Shown here one piece after another: positions 10,067 through 18,847 of a stretch of 64,000 nt of DNA (its first letter is position 1; each line of letters starts with the position of its first letter). The notes beneath the pieces are model-generated. The model was not told where the DNA came from. It saw nothing but the letters and a program-made list of their open reading frames with translations, and ran no database searches. A program made the translations under genes and the position numbers. The stretch comes from Pedobacter ginsengisoli (lineage in GTDB: Bacteria > Bacteroidota > Bacteroidia > Sphingobacteriales > Sphingobacteriaceae). Location of the stretch: NCBI RefSeq assembly GCF_002736205.1, contig NZ_CP024091.1, forward strand, positions 1,488,001 to 1,552,000, in the 5' to 3' direction.

Positions 10067-10162
10067 ATCGTAAGGTTTTTTACAATACAAATCTAGAAAC
10101 CAGATGTTTTTCAACTGCTGTATATATACGACAATAATAGGGGCAAAATACGACAGTTAAGG

Positions 10163-11005
10163 TTAAAATCTTCCAACTAAACCTCGCTCTTTGCCAGAAT
10201 GCATTGTGTTATTGTAATTTCTAACGGCTTGCCATATCATAGGTATAAACTTACTTAGTTGAGTAGTCATGTTCCTTTGATAATTCTCGATAGAGCCAGC
10301 AGGACTATCAGGTATATCGAGGTCAAATTGATGAAAAGTAGTTCTAAAAAAGGTTCCGGTATCAGTTACAAAATCCAGATCGTAGATAGGCATATCTGTC
10401 ATCTCATGTACCCGGCTTAATTTTTCGACAGCCATTTTGTTTTTATTGACTAAGTAAAATTCTTGAATAGGAGATGCCTTAATTGCTATTGGCTTATAGC
10501 TGTCACATTCGCTAAATTGTTGTATGTAAGTTGTTTTGTCTTTTAGCCATAATAGGTATTTGGTAATGTTATCGGAGCAACCACCGATGTTATAATTACT
10601 CATCATACCTCCATATGAGTAATAGATAATCATATCTTTTATACCGTAATCTTTTAAAAAAATAATTTTATCGGCTAATTTTTCGCCGTGCGACCCATAC
10701 GCCATTCCCCAATATTTTTGAGGTAAGAAACTCCGGTTATTTGTTTTTTTGTCAATTTCCCAAGCGGTATTCCCTGCGTTTATTAAAACATTATGCCACT
10801 TATAATCGTGTACTTCTTCTTTATTATTTAAAATCAAGTCAATAGCTTGATTATAAAATAATATTGCCTTTTCATTTTCTTTTAGCGCCTTTAACGAATC
10901 AGCCCGATTAACCAAAATGTTGAAATTTTGAGCATGACTAGAAAAGGAGAGAAATAGAAGCAAATACAATAACGCACTTAAGAATAGCTTGTTTTTAAGT
11001 TTCAT
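10163..11005 (-). CDS. Exported protein of unknown function with a TPR-like N-terminus
   Basis: A 280-residue protein that I do not recognise. It begins with a clear signal peptide (MKLKNKLFLSALLYLLLFLS, cleavage near SHAQ). Residues about 35-60 (RADSLKALKENEKAILFYNQAI) look like one tetratricopeptide helix pair. The rest has mixed alpha/beta character with aromatic-rich segments (IIYYSYGGMMSNYNIGGCSDN) and no catalytic motif that I can name. It is expected in the periplasm or at the surface. It follows the lipoprotein hydrolase in the same direction by about 100 bases but need not share its transcript. Confidence 0.6.
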   Translation of the reverse strand: MKLKNKLFLSALLYLLLFLSFSSHAQNFNILVNRADSLKALKENEKAILFYNQAIDLILNNKEEVHDYKWHNVLINAGNTAWEIDKKTNNRSFLPQKYWGMAYGSHGEKLADKIIFLKDYGIKDMIIYYSYGGMMSNYNIGGCSDNITKYLLWLKDKTTYIQQFSECDSYKPIAIKASPIQEFYLVNKNKMAVEKLSRVHEMTDMPIYDLDFVTDTGTFFRTTFHQFDLDIPDSPAGSIENYQRNMTTQLSKFIPMIWQAVRNYNNTMHSGKERGLVGRF

Positions 11006-11163
11006 AGCGCAAAGCGTAAGGGATGTTTTTAAAAATAACCCTCATTAAAATTAAGTATATAGTATTAGGATTCATATTGTTTTTGCTGATTTTAAGTAGC
11101 TATAAAATCAATTCATTAAACTTCGGTTATATTTCGTTATATTAGAGTTGTAACCAACTAATC

Positions 11164-11619
11164 ATGAAAAAGTTAACGCTCAGGATCCTTACAGTTGCTT
11201 TACTGCTATTTCTCTCTTTTACCAAACTTTCTGCGCAAAACACAAATTCTACTTCGTTTTAAGGTGTTTGGGAACTAACTCAATTGGCATCAAACAATTC
11301 CGAAACCCGTGGAGTAGTTCCGGGAATATTAAAAGTTTTTGAGGCTGGCGGTAAGTTTTTTAATCTGCGTGTTACTCAATCTGGATCTTTAATAAACCAT
11401 AAGGGTAACTATGTAGTTAACGATGCTGATACCTATTCTGAAATAATTAAAAACGAAGCAGATGATGTTAAATATTCCTTAGCCGGAAAGACCTATAAAC
11501 TGAGGTATAAGTTTAGCGATGATAAAATGTTACTCGTTTTAAAAGGAATGTTGGAAGGAAAAGAAGGGGTTAAAAGTGTTGAGTTTACAGAAGTATGGAA
11601 AAGGGTAAGTACGAAATAA
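11164..11619 (+). pseudogene. DUF4488-like exported protein interrupted by an in-frame TAA
   Basis: From the ATG at 11164 the frame reads a signal peptide (MKKLTLRILTVALLLFLSFT, ending near KLSAQ), then NTNSTSF and a TAA at 11260-11262. The same frame continues immediately as GVWELTQLAS and runs another 118 codons to a stop at 11617-11619, ending in FTEVWKRV. The 'GVWEL' start and 'WKRV' end fit the DUF4488 beta-barrel-like family of small exported Bacteroidota proteins. A single C-to-T change (CAA to TAA) explains the break. The downstream part could still start at TTG 11284 but would lack a signal peptide. A sequencing error is the alternative. Confidence 0.6.
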
Positions 11620-11647
11620 CTTAATGTAAAAAGAAAATATATAATAG

Positions 11648-11700
11648 TTATTTGACAATGAGCAGGTTGGTTGTAAATCTATTTATGAGGTAGATTTATT
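11648..11700 (+). promoter_or_regulatory. Conserved promoter region of the patatin-led unit
   Basis: TTATTTGACAATG (11648-11660), CAGGTTG (11663-11669) and TAGATTTATT (11691-11700) all recur upstream of the membrane-protein gene at 18848. TAGATTTA differs from the Bacteroidota -7 consensus TAnnTTTG only at its last base, and it lies 23 bases before the ATG at 11724. CAGGTTG is 21 bases upstream of it, close to the expected -33 spacing. Confidence 0.5.
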
Positions 11701-11723
11701 ATAAATCATCTTAATCTCTCAGT

Positions 11724-14585
11724 ATGAAACTATTCAAGCTGCTCTCTCTTGTAGCAATTGCCGGTTTGTTGGTTACTGGAAGTATGACCAGTAGAAATCA
11801 TCATCTGCTTTTTTCAGATAGTGCCCATGCGGGCATTCTGTCTCTGGAACTTACCAGATCTAACAGTGTTCAGTATAAGATTTTTTCGGAATGGAACCGG
11901 CCACAGAACTATGTGTTTGTGCGAGATTGGACAAATCCTGAAGATTCAATAATGGTAACTGATACCATGACGCCTGGCAGTAAAGCTAAATATAGTGAGC
12001 CGGGGCTGAAGATTAAGGGGGTAGACGCTGCAGAAAGACAAACTCATGCCGACTATTGGTTTATTCTTTTTTATGTGTTTGGTCTGATTTTACTGTTCTG
12101 GCATTATCATCAGAATATCTACCCTTCAAAAGACAGAATTAAAAACTGGCAGTTCTGGCTGTTTTCGGGAGCTGTGGTGTTAAGTGGTTTGTTGGATTTT
12201 ATTGAAAATCACTATATTCTTGAATCTATAGATCTTTTTAATAGATTAAACCCACAAAATCCATCTCCCGATAACCTCAGCGAGTTTGTAGAATCAGGTG
12301 TAGCAGAAAATGTTTTTTACCCGGCATTGTTTAAATGCATACTGCTAGCCGGCACACTGTTTGGTTTTGCCTGGAGTATTAGCTTTTTTAAACGGATAAC
12401 AGGTTGGCTTTCTGGTTTATCTGGCAATTTTTTATTTGGTTTACGTTTAGGGTGGACCTTCAGAATTGTACTGATGGTACTTTTTGTTTTGTTCGGTTTT
12501 TTAATCCTTTCTGATCAGGGACAGGACTTGCTGATTACCATTAATACTTCATCATTTGGAACCATCATCTTTCTATTTTCTACCTCGGTTTTAGCGGCAC
12601 TGAACTGGTATTTGCCTAAACTGTATGCCGGTGGCTTTACTGATTTGCTGCTAAAAGTGCCAAAGGGCTTTCTGATACCCGAAAAAAATTCGGTTGATTA
12701 TGCCCGTCTGCTAGGTGTGCTTACATTTTTAATTCCGGCCGTAGGCATACTCAAAACAATGCAACAGTATCATATGCCTTATCTTTTAGATGATGTTCCG
12801 GTAATGGTAATATTGCTTGTTACGCTGGTTAGTTATCAGCAGATATTAAAATATAATTCGCTGGATTCCTTTTTTGCTCCCCGGGGTGTGTTTTCATCTT
12901 TTAGGTATTGGATGGTTATGGCTTTGTTTTTTTGCCTGATGATGATTTTCCCGTATATTAAAGATAATGATGTGGAGCAGCATGGGCGCATTTCTTACCT
13001 TGCTCTTGACCTGTTCTTATTATCCTTCGCTTTCCTTATTTCTGTAACCTACCGTACAAAAATTGCGCTTGTGCAGAATATTGAGGTTGCAAAAGTTGTA
13101 CTTATTGCCGGCTTGTTGCTGGCACTTGTATTTATTCTTTTTAACATACCACCAATACTCTTTGCACTTACGGCTAAGTTTAGGTTTTTTACGCTGGCCA
13201 TTGCTATTGCCGCCTTAATCTGTTATGCGTTAATATTCTCTTACCTGCTTGTTTTAGGAAAACGGACCAAAGTGCAATGGATCACATTTATTTTGCTTGT
13301 AGGTTTTATAGTTTCTTATATGAAAATGAGCGATTTTCATAAGGTGCATACTGTTATAGCTAAAGGCAATGATCCAGTTTCATTAGAAACTCATATAGGC
13401 AATTGGCTTAAGCATAGACGCGCGGAGATTGCAGCGTACAAGGCAATTCACAACAGGCCATATCCTGTGTTTTTTGTAAATTCTTACGGAGGCGGGATAA
13501 GGGCCTCGGTATGGGCAACAATGGTGGTTGGCGAATTGGATTTACGTGTTCTTACCTTAAAAGGCAGTAACCGGATTAGTAATGATTTTCAGCACCATGT
13601 ATTTTCTTTTTCGGGGGCATCTGGTGGAACTATAGGTTTTTCTCTTTTATCGGCAGATAGACTTAACGTAAAGGATAGTATTGCATCAGCTAAACTTTCT
13701 CCTGATAGCACCAGGGTTTATAAGTACGATTATCTTACGGCAAATGTAGTGGGGATTTTTGGAAGAGATGTGTTTATGACCGTGATTGGGGGCAATTGGT
13801 ATGATGATCGCTCACGCTTACAGGAGAGGGGCTTTGAAGGCGTATTGTGTGATAAGTTTGGAATGGATTATAGTGTTCCGTTAAGAGAGGCATGGAAAAA
13901 AGAAAACTTAGACTTACCTCTGCTTTTCTCTAATACCTATGATATTAATACGGGTAAGAAGGGTATTGTGGCTCCGGTGCTGTTAAATAAGACTGATTTT
14001 CCAGGTTGTGTTTTTATACAGGATCTGATGAAGGCAGAGAAGCTTGATCTGCCACTTTCTGCTGCTGCTTTCTTGAGTGCGCGTTTTCCATATGTATGCC
14101 CGACAGGAAAATTTGATGAGAAACATCATTTTACGGATGGTGGAACGCTTGAAAATTCCGGCGCAGAAACTTCGAGACAGGTGATTACAGTATTTGAACG
14201 GGTACTTGCTAAACCGGAGTTTGCTGATCTTGCCGTTAGCATAAATATTCTTTCAATTTCTAATAGTATACTGACTGTTGAGTATCCTACCCAGGATAGG
14301 AATTTGTATGAGGTAGTGGCGCCGGCATTGGGAATTTTGCAGACCATAAGTAGTAATGCACTTAGGGCCGATACCATTAACAGTGTGATTGCTGCGCAAA
14401 ATAAAATGAAAAACTGGAGCTACAATAAAATTCAGCCTACACGGGAAATGATTGCGAAAAATTGGCCTGTATTGCCATTAGGTTGGCAAATATCAGACGA
14501 AGCGCTGGAGGTAATGAAAAAGAGTTTACACGATCAGAAGGCTAAGATTGATACTGTATTACTTGCTTTTGGCACTAAATATTAA
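11724..14585 (+). CDS. Polytopic membrane protein with C-terminal patatin-like phospholipase domain
   Basis: A 953-residue protein. An N-terminal hydrophobic helix (residues 4-22) is followed by a hydrophilic stretch of about 85 residues, likely outside the cytoplasm. Then come roughly eleven to twelve membrane helices between residues 112 and 535. The last 400 residues form a patatin-like hydrolase with the oxyanion loop GGGIR (589-593), nucleophile elbow GASGG (Ser633) and the catalytic Asp in DGG (Asp805), in the order the family requires. Patatins cleave acyl chains from phospholipids, so the likely target is the cell's own or a foreign membrane. The domain order suggests a sensor and membrane anchor wired to a lipase. 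It is the first gene of a unit with 20, 2 and -8 base spacings to the next three. Fusion of a patatin to so many helices is uncommon. Confidence 0.85.
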   Translation: MKLFKLLSLVAIAGLLVTGSMTSRNHHLLFSDSAHAGILSLELTRSNSVQYKIFSEWNRPQNYVFVRDWTNPEDSIMVTDTMTPGSKAKYSEPGLKIKGVDAAERQTHADYWFILFYVFGLILLFWHYHQNIYPSKDRIKNWQFWLFSGAVVLSGLLDFIENHYILESIDLFNRLNPQNPSPDNLSEFVESGVAENVFYPALFKCILLAGTLFGFAWSISFFKRITGWLSGLSGNFLFGLRLGWTFRIVLMVLFVLFGFLILSDQGQDLLITINTSSFGTIIFLFSTSVLAALNWYLPKLYAGGFTDLLLKVPKGFLIPEKNSVDYARLLGVLTFLIPAVGILKTMQQYHMPYLLDDVPVMVILLVTLVSYQQILKYNSLDSFFAPRGVFSSFRYWMVMALFFCLMMIFPYIKDNDVEQHGRISYLALDLFLLSFAFLISVTYRTKIALVQNIEVAKVVLIAGLLLALVFILFNIPPILFALTAKFRFFTLAIAIAALICYALIFSYLLVLGKRTKVQWITFILLVGFIVSYMKMSDFHKVHTVIAKGNDPVSLETHIGNWLKHRRAEIAAYKAIHNRPYPVFFVNSYGGGIRASVWATMVVGELDLRVLTLKGSNRISNDFQHHVFSFSGASGGTIGFSLLSADRLNVKDSIASAKLSPDSTRVYKYDYLTANVVGIFGRDVFMTVIGGNWYDDRSRLQERGFEGVLCDKFGMDYSVPLREAWKKENLDLPLLFSNTYDINTGKKGIVAPVLLNKTDFPGCVFIQDLMKAEKLDLPLSAAAFLSARFPYVCPTGKFDEKHHFTDGGTLENSGAETSRQVITVFERVLAKPEFADLAVSINILSISNSILTVEYPTQDRNLYEVVAPALGILQTISSNALRADTINSVIAAQNKMKNWSYNKIQPTREMIAKNWPVLPLGWQISDEALEVMKKSLHDQKAKIDTVLLAFGTKY

Positions 14586-14605
14586 CCATTAATATATCTC
14601 ATGTT

Positions 14606-16090
14606 ATGACTGCGCTATCTAAATTAAACTATGTAAATGTTGGTAAACACGGCACTTTTTCTCCAACCGGAAACCAGCTTTTTGACACCACCTCGGCTGA
14701 TGTAGACAAGATTTTTGAATCGCTAAAAGATGGCGATCGTTTGTTGCTTTATTTTCATGGAGGCCTGGTTAATATAAAAAGCGGAATGGATACTGCTGAA
14801 CGTATTACGCGATATGTAACTACGGGTACGCAATCGCATCCGGTAAGTTTTGTATGGGAAACCGGCCTGATAGAAACATTAACGCAGAACCTTGATGTAA
14901 TATGGAGTTCTGAATTTTTTAAGCGTTTGCTGGTAAAAGTAATTAAGGTTGCCGGAAAGAACCTGGGAATTGATGTGAAAGGCTTGGATGGAAGTAAGGG
15001 TGTAGGAGGAATGAGGGATGAGGAGATTTGGGACCAACTGAAACGGGCTGAACCTTTTGAGGATACAGTAGAGGTTACGGGTAAGCGATCTGTATCACTA
15101 AAATGGGTTGGAGATGATGATTTAGATGAGCTGGATGATATTATTGGCAAAGAGATTAAGGCAGATATGGAGGAAGAGATTGAGAGCGACCAACTGTTGA
15201 TTGATGCCGCAACGGCTGAGAAACCACCATTGGAGGCAGATTTGATGCGCAATACTATTGCCGGAACTAAAACCCAGGGCGAAAAAGGAATTTTAAGCCT
15301 TGCCAAGCTGATTACTGCTGCTGTAAAGATTGTGGTTGCAGTGGTTAGGAGGTATATGAAAAAAAGAAATCATGATTTTTATCCCACTGTTGTAGAGGAG
15401 ATATTCAGGGAGATTTATATTGCTGATATAGGCACTTTATTGTGGGGGTTGATGCAAGCCAAAGCTAAGGATATGTGGAAAGAGGATAGTTTTACAGGAA
15501 ATCCGGAAGGCTACCATGCCGGAAGCTATTTTTTAAAGAAGATCATAGATTTTCAGGCTACCGGAGCTAAGCTTACTATCGATTTGGTTGGGCACTCGGC
15601 CGGATCTATTGCCATATGTGAGCTGGTAGATGCGGTGGTGAAAAGGAAAATGGATATTAAGTTCAGACACGTGATTTTCATGGCACCGGCATGCAGGTGC
15701 GAACTTTTCGCCGACACTTTATTGAAAAACAGGGGCATAATGGAAGATTTCAGAATCTTCACCATGTCGGATGAGTATGAGAAAAAAGATCATCTGGTTC
15801 CCGTAATCTATCCAAGGTCTTTGCTGTATCTAATCTCAGGCATACTTGAAAAGGATAGTTTTGATGCCTATGTGCTGGGCTTACAAAGGCATATTACGGG
15901 AAGGGTACCATATGATAATGAGGAGGTATTAAATAACATTAAGGCTTTTGTAGAGGAAAAGGGGCATGTAGTTTACGCTGTTACTGAGCCTGGTGCGGCT
16001 GAGGGACACATTTCTGGCTCAACGAAACATGGGAATTTTGATAACGATAAGGAGACCACGTTGGATAGTATAGTTAGTATAATTAAATAG
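14606..16090 (+). CDS. Alpha/beta hydrolase (lipase-like) of the multi-hydrolase operon
   Basis: A 494-residue cytoplasmic protein with no signal peptide or membrane helix. An early oxyanion strand LLLYFHGGLVN (His51-Gly53) and a late nucleophile elbow LVGHSAGSIA (Ser331) mark an alpha/beta hydrolase with a long insert (residues about 130-270, strongly acidic around 170-200). Candidate acid and base are Asp residues in FTMSDEYEKKD and the His in STKHGNFDND near the C-terminus. The combination of HGG and GHSAG suggests an esterase, lipase or thioesterase-type activity. It starts 20 bases after the patatin gene and ends 2 bases before the caspase gene, so it is almost certainly co-transcribed. 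I know no named family that covers its full length. Confidence 0.75.
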   Translation: MTALSKLNYVNVGKHGTFSPTGNQLFDTTSADVDKIFESLKDGDRLLLYFHGGLVNIKSGMDTAERITRYVTTGTQSHPVSFVWETGLIETLTQNLDVIWSSEFFKRLLVKVIKVAGKNLGIDVKGLDGSKGVGGMRDEEIWDQLKRAEPFEDTVEVTGKRSVSLKWVGDDDLDELDDIIGKEIKADMEEEIESDQLLIDAATAEKPPLEADLMRNTIAGTKTQGEKGILSLAKLITAAVKIVVAVVRRYMKKRNHDFYPTVVEEIFREIYIADIGTLLWGLMQAKAKDMWKEDSFTGNPEGYHAGSYFLKKIIDFQATGAKLTIDLVGHSAGSIAICELVDAVVKRKMDIKFRHVIFMAPACRCELFADTLLKNRGIMEDFRIFTMSDEYEKKDHLVPVIYPRSLLYLISGILEKDSFDAYVLGLQRHITGRVPYDNEEVLNNIKAFVEEKGHVVYAVTEPGAAEGHISGSTKHGNFDNDKETTLDSIVSIIK

Positions 16091-16092
16091 TT

Positions 16093-17121
16093 ATGGCCAA
16101 TGATCTTGATTTTGCGGTTGTTATAGGCGTTGAATATTACCAGCAAAACACGCCATTAGGCGGTCCGCATAGCGATACCGAGAAGTTTATGGATTGGTTG
16201 CTTGATCCTAACGGCGGAGGTTTGCCTCGGGATGCTACTGACCCTAAAAGTAGCCCGAATGTATTGAAGCTGCTCTCTACACCAACATATACGCCACGGA
16301 AGGATGATCTTGACCTTTGGCTTGATGAGAAGATGAATGGCATTGTTAAAGGCAACCAGGGTGCCCGCAGGTTTTACTTCTATTTTTCGGGACACGGCAT
16401 TGGGGTAACTCAGAAGAATTCGGCTTTGCTATTTCCACTATGGACCAGAACTAACAGGAATTATGCACTGTCGTCTGAAAAATACCTTGATGAACTCCTT
16501 AAAAAAGGGATTTTTAAGGAAATCTATTTCTTTATGGATTGTTGTCGCAATAGAATTGCCGGTGTTGAAGGCCTTGCGCCAACCTGGAGCTCTCCGCTGC
16601 CTGCAAGTGGTGCTGTAGATTATTTGCTTTATTATGCAACGGAATTTGATACAGCAGCGTTTGAAAAACCGGTGATAGGTCAGGAAGAAGGGCTGAACAA
16701 TGGTTTGCCACGCGGGCTTTTTACTGAGGTATTGATAAATGGTTTGAGAGGCGCAGCGGCGGGAAGGAATGGGAAGCTGAGTATTGGAAATCTGTTGTCG
16801 TATGTTAAACTAAAGTTACCTGAGCTGGCAAGTGCCCATAATGAAACACAGATACCTAAAGCGATGCTTTCGCTGGATCCGGATCATGAGATTTGCGGGC
16901 CTTTTCAGAAAAAAATTGCGGTTACCATAACTTTTAAGGTACCTGGTGGTAAAGTGATTCTTGAAGATGCTGATCTGGAGGTTGTTTTGGAAGAGGATAC
17001 GGCTGTAGGTTTCTGGAACCTGAACCTGAGTAGAGGACAGTATTTTCTGAGAGCAGAAGGCCAGCAGGAAGGAATGAAAATTTTTGTTGATGGCATTACT
17101 AACCAATACGTTTATGGCTAA
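16093..17121 (+). CDS. Caspase family (peptidase C14-like) protease
   Basis: A 342-residue protein. Residues 5-240 follow the caspase/metacaspase fold: opening strand FAVVIGVEYY, a helix with SDTEKFMDWLL, the catalytic His in YFYFSGHGIG (His101) and the catalytic Cys in IYFFMDCCRN (Cys150/151; by alignment to DxCHSG the second Cys is the likely nucleophile). The usual His after that Cys is replaced by Arg. A late segment GLFTEVLINGLRG fits the closing part of the domain. Residues about 255-342 look like a small beta-sandwich. There is no signal peptide, so it should act in the cytoplasm, and prokaryotic caspases often execute cell death or activate partner enzymes. It overlaps the next gene by 8 bases, implying translational coupling. 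Confidence 0.88.
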   Translation: MANDLDFAVVIGVEYYQQNTPLGGPHSDTEKFMDWLLDPNGGGLPRDATDPKSSPNVLKLLSTPTYTPRKDDLDLWLDEKMNGIVKGNQGARRFYFYFSGHGIGVTQKNSALLFPLWTRTNRNYALSSEKYLDELLKKGIFKEIYFFMDCCRNRIAGVEGLAPTWSSPLPASGAVDYLLYYATEFDTAAFEKPVIGQEEGLNNGLPRGLFTEVLINGLRGAAAGRNGKLSIGNLLSYVKLKLPELASAHNETQIPKAMLSLDPDHEICGPFQKKIAVTITFKVPGGKVILEDADLEVVLEEDTAVGFWNLNLSRGQYFLRAEGQQEGMKIFVDGITNQYVYG

Positions 17122-18736
17122 GAAAATTTCAAAGGCAGCTAATTATGCGCGTTTTTCTTTTCAGATTCAAAATAGGGCGCTTGCACCTTTTACTCATTTA
17201 AAGCTTTTTAATGGGTATAATGAAGAGGTGGGCAAATGCTATGGCGATATGGATATGGAGATTCCACAGGGTCTTTATCAGCTCAGGATAGAGATGAATG
17301 ATTTTGTGGAGGATAGAAATTACAGGGTGGAAGCTGGTAGTCAAGTTAATGATGAAATAATTGATTTTAAACTGAACTCTGCCATTCCTGTTTATGGTTT
17401 TAGTTCAACGCACGAATATTTCTCTAACCCGGCTGAGGAGTGGAGCAGAAAATCATCGGTAACAGGTTTAGGAGTAAGCGGTAGTTCCCTGTTTTTGTTT
17501 TTGAGCTATTCTGAAGAGGATAAGCCATTTGATATGGGTTTTATTGAAGCTGGATATTTCTCTCTGCTGGATGCGGACAGAAAACTTAAATACAGGTTAA
17601 GGATTGATCGTGTTAAACTGGAAACAGGGAGAAATGAGAATGCCGGAGTATTTTTTGCTTCAGTGTGCTTTACTGATGAGATGAGCGCTGGTCAGTATTA
17701 TCTGATATATCGAAGCCCTGATCTGAAACGTGAAATTCCGGTTTATGTTTATCAGGACTGGCAAACACAGGTTTTTATCAGGGTTAGAGATTTCCCAATC
17801 TTTGCCAGTACAAGGATTTCGCTTTCGAAGAATGGTTTCATGAGAAATGATGAAGACATGCTACAGCTTGATGCAATGATCTCGAAATTGCACAATGGAA
17901 TGTACGTGCTTCCGGCCAACCTTATGGTTAATGATGTGAATGGAAAATGGGAAAATCCCATGCTGGGTATTATGGCATGTTACATGTTTCTGTTATCAGA
18001 CATTACTGATGGAAATTACCTTTACCTTAAGATGTTGACTAGTTTGGAAGCTTCGATTGTAAATATTCATGAATCGCCGGATATGGCAGCCCTGAGGTTA
18101 ATGGGAGCTGTTTTATTCAACAGTGCTATTCCTGAGGAGCCGCTTTCTGCCCCTTGCATGCTTGCTGTTGGTCTTAATGTATTTTTAAAACAATCTATGG
18201 CATACCCACATTTGATTGAAGCAGATGGTTTGGTTGAAAAGATATTTCCACGTTTGGTAAAAGAGTCTGTTTATACCATGTATGAGCCCTTGCCGCAAAC
18301 ATTTTTTGTAGTAAACGAAAAGGTAGAAAATACGGTAAAGAAAATTACAAAGGGAATTAAATTTATAGATAAACTGGCTAAAGGAGTGAGCTGGCTTATT
18401 CAGAGAAACAGGGTGCCCACTATGGCCGGAGCAGCCCCTATCTCTGTTCCATCTGTAACAACAGCAGTGGAGGCAACTGATGATTGGGTAAGTTCATCGA
18501 TTATAAGTCAGCTTTCGCATATTTCTACTGATCCTGATCAGCTTGATATTGCGGCAATTGCACAGCAGTTGCAGGTTACTACAAATACAGTAAAGAAAAC
18601 GCTTGGTGTATTGAAGGAAAAAGGGGCAATAAAAGAGCTTGGATCTGCAGTGCTTGAACATGTAGATAAAAAAGAATTGAGGCAGGCAGTTGCGGATATA
18701 AGTGCTAAGATTGATACACTGCTTAAAGATGAGTAG
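17114..18736 (+). CDS. Caspase-partner protein with beta domains, helical core and C-terminal winged-helix-like domain
   Basis: A 540-residue protein that I do not recognise as a named family. I chose the ATG at 17114, which sits in the end of the caspase gene as ATGGCTAA; the frame opens earlier at 17084. Three parts can be seen. Residues 1-250 are beta-rich (YQLRIEMND, YFSLLDADR, YYLIYRSPD). Residues about 265-400 are helical, with WENPMLGIMACYMFLL, a pattern that I recall from proteins near bacterial caspase and CHAT genes. The C-terminus holds a winged helix-turn-helix-like segment (LDIAAIAQQLQVTTNTVKKT, then a wing-like LKEKGAIKEL) and a final helix. It may be an adaptor or regulator of the protease, or a DNA-binding autoregulator. 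Both are inference. Confidence 0.65.
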   Translation: MAKKISKAANYARFSFQIQNRALAPFTHLKLFNGYNEEVGKCYGDMDMEIPQGLYQLRIEMNDFVEDRNYRVEAGSQVNDEIIDFKLNSAIPVYGFSSTHEYFSNPAEEWSRKSSVTGLGVSGSSLFLFLSYSEEDKPFDMGFIEAGYFSLLDADRKLKYRLRIDRVKLETGRNENAGVFFASVCFTDEMSAGQYYLIYRSPDLKREIPVYVYQDWQTQVFIRVRDFPIFASTRISLSKNGFMRNDEDMLQLDAMISKLHNGMYVLPANLMVNDVNGKWENPMLGIMACYMFLLSDITDGNYLYLKMLTSLEASIVNIHESPDMAALRLMGAVLFNSAIPEEPLSAPCMLAVGLNVFLKQSMAYPHLIEADGLVEKIFPRLVKESVYTMYEPLPQTFFVVNEKVENTVKKITKGIKFIDKLAKGVSWLIQRNRVPTMAGAAPISVPSVTTAVEATDDWVSSSIISQLSHISTDPDQLDIAAIAQQLQVTTNTVKKTLGVLKEKGAIKELGSAVLEHVDKKELRQAVADISAKIDTLLKDE

Positions 18737-18749
18737 TTCCCTATAGGTG

Positions 18750-18822
18750 TTATTTGACAATGTATAATACTTATATGGGAACGAACAGGTTGATAATAAG
18801 TTGTTTATAAGTTAAATTTATT
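18750..18822 (+). promoter_or_regulatory. Second copy of the conserved promoter region
   Basis: TTATTTGACAATG (18750-18762), CAGGTTG (18786-18792) and TAAATTTATT (18813-18822) repeat the blocks found at 11648-11700. Here about 20 extra bases separate the first two blocks. The last block lies 25 bases before the ATG at 18848, and the CAGGTTG-to-TAnATTTATT gap is 20 bases, against 21 in the first copy. It is likely the start of the second transcription unit of the same system. Confidence 0.5.
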
Positions 18823-18847
18823 TAATCAATATCTAATTATCATTCTT

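Noticed and set aside
14755..15306. A 183-codon open frame on the minus strand
   Set aside because: It lies wholly inside the alpha/beta hydrolase gene, is Ser/Pro-rich as expected of an antisense frame, and has no family motif.
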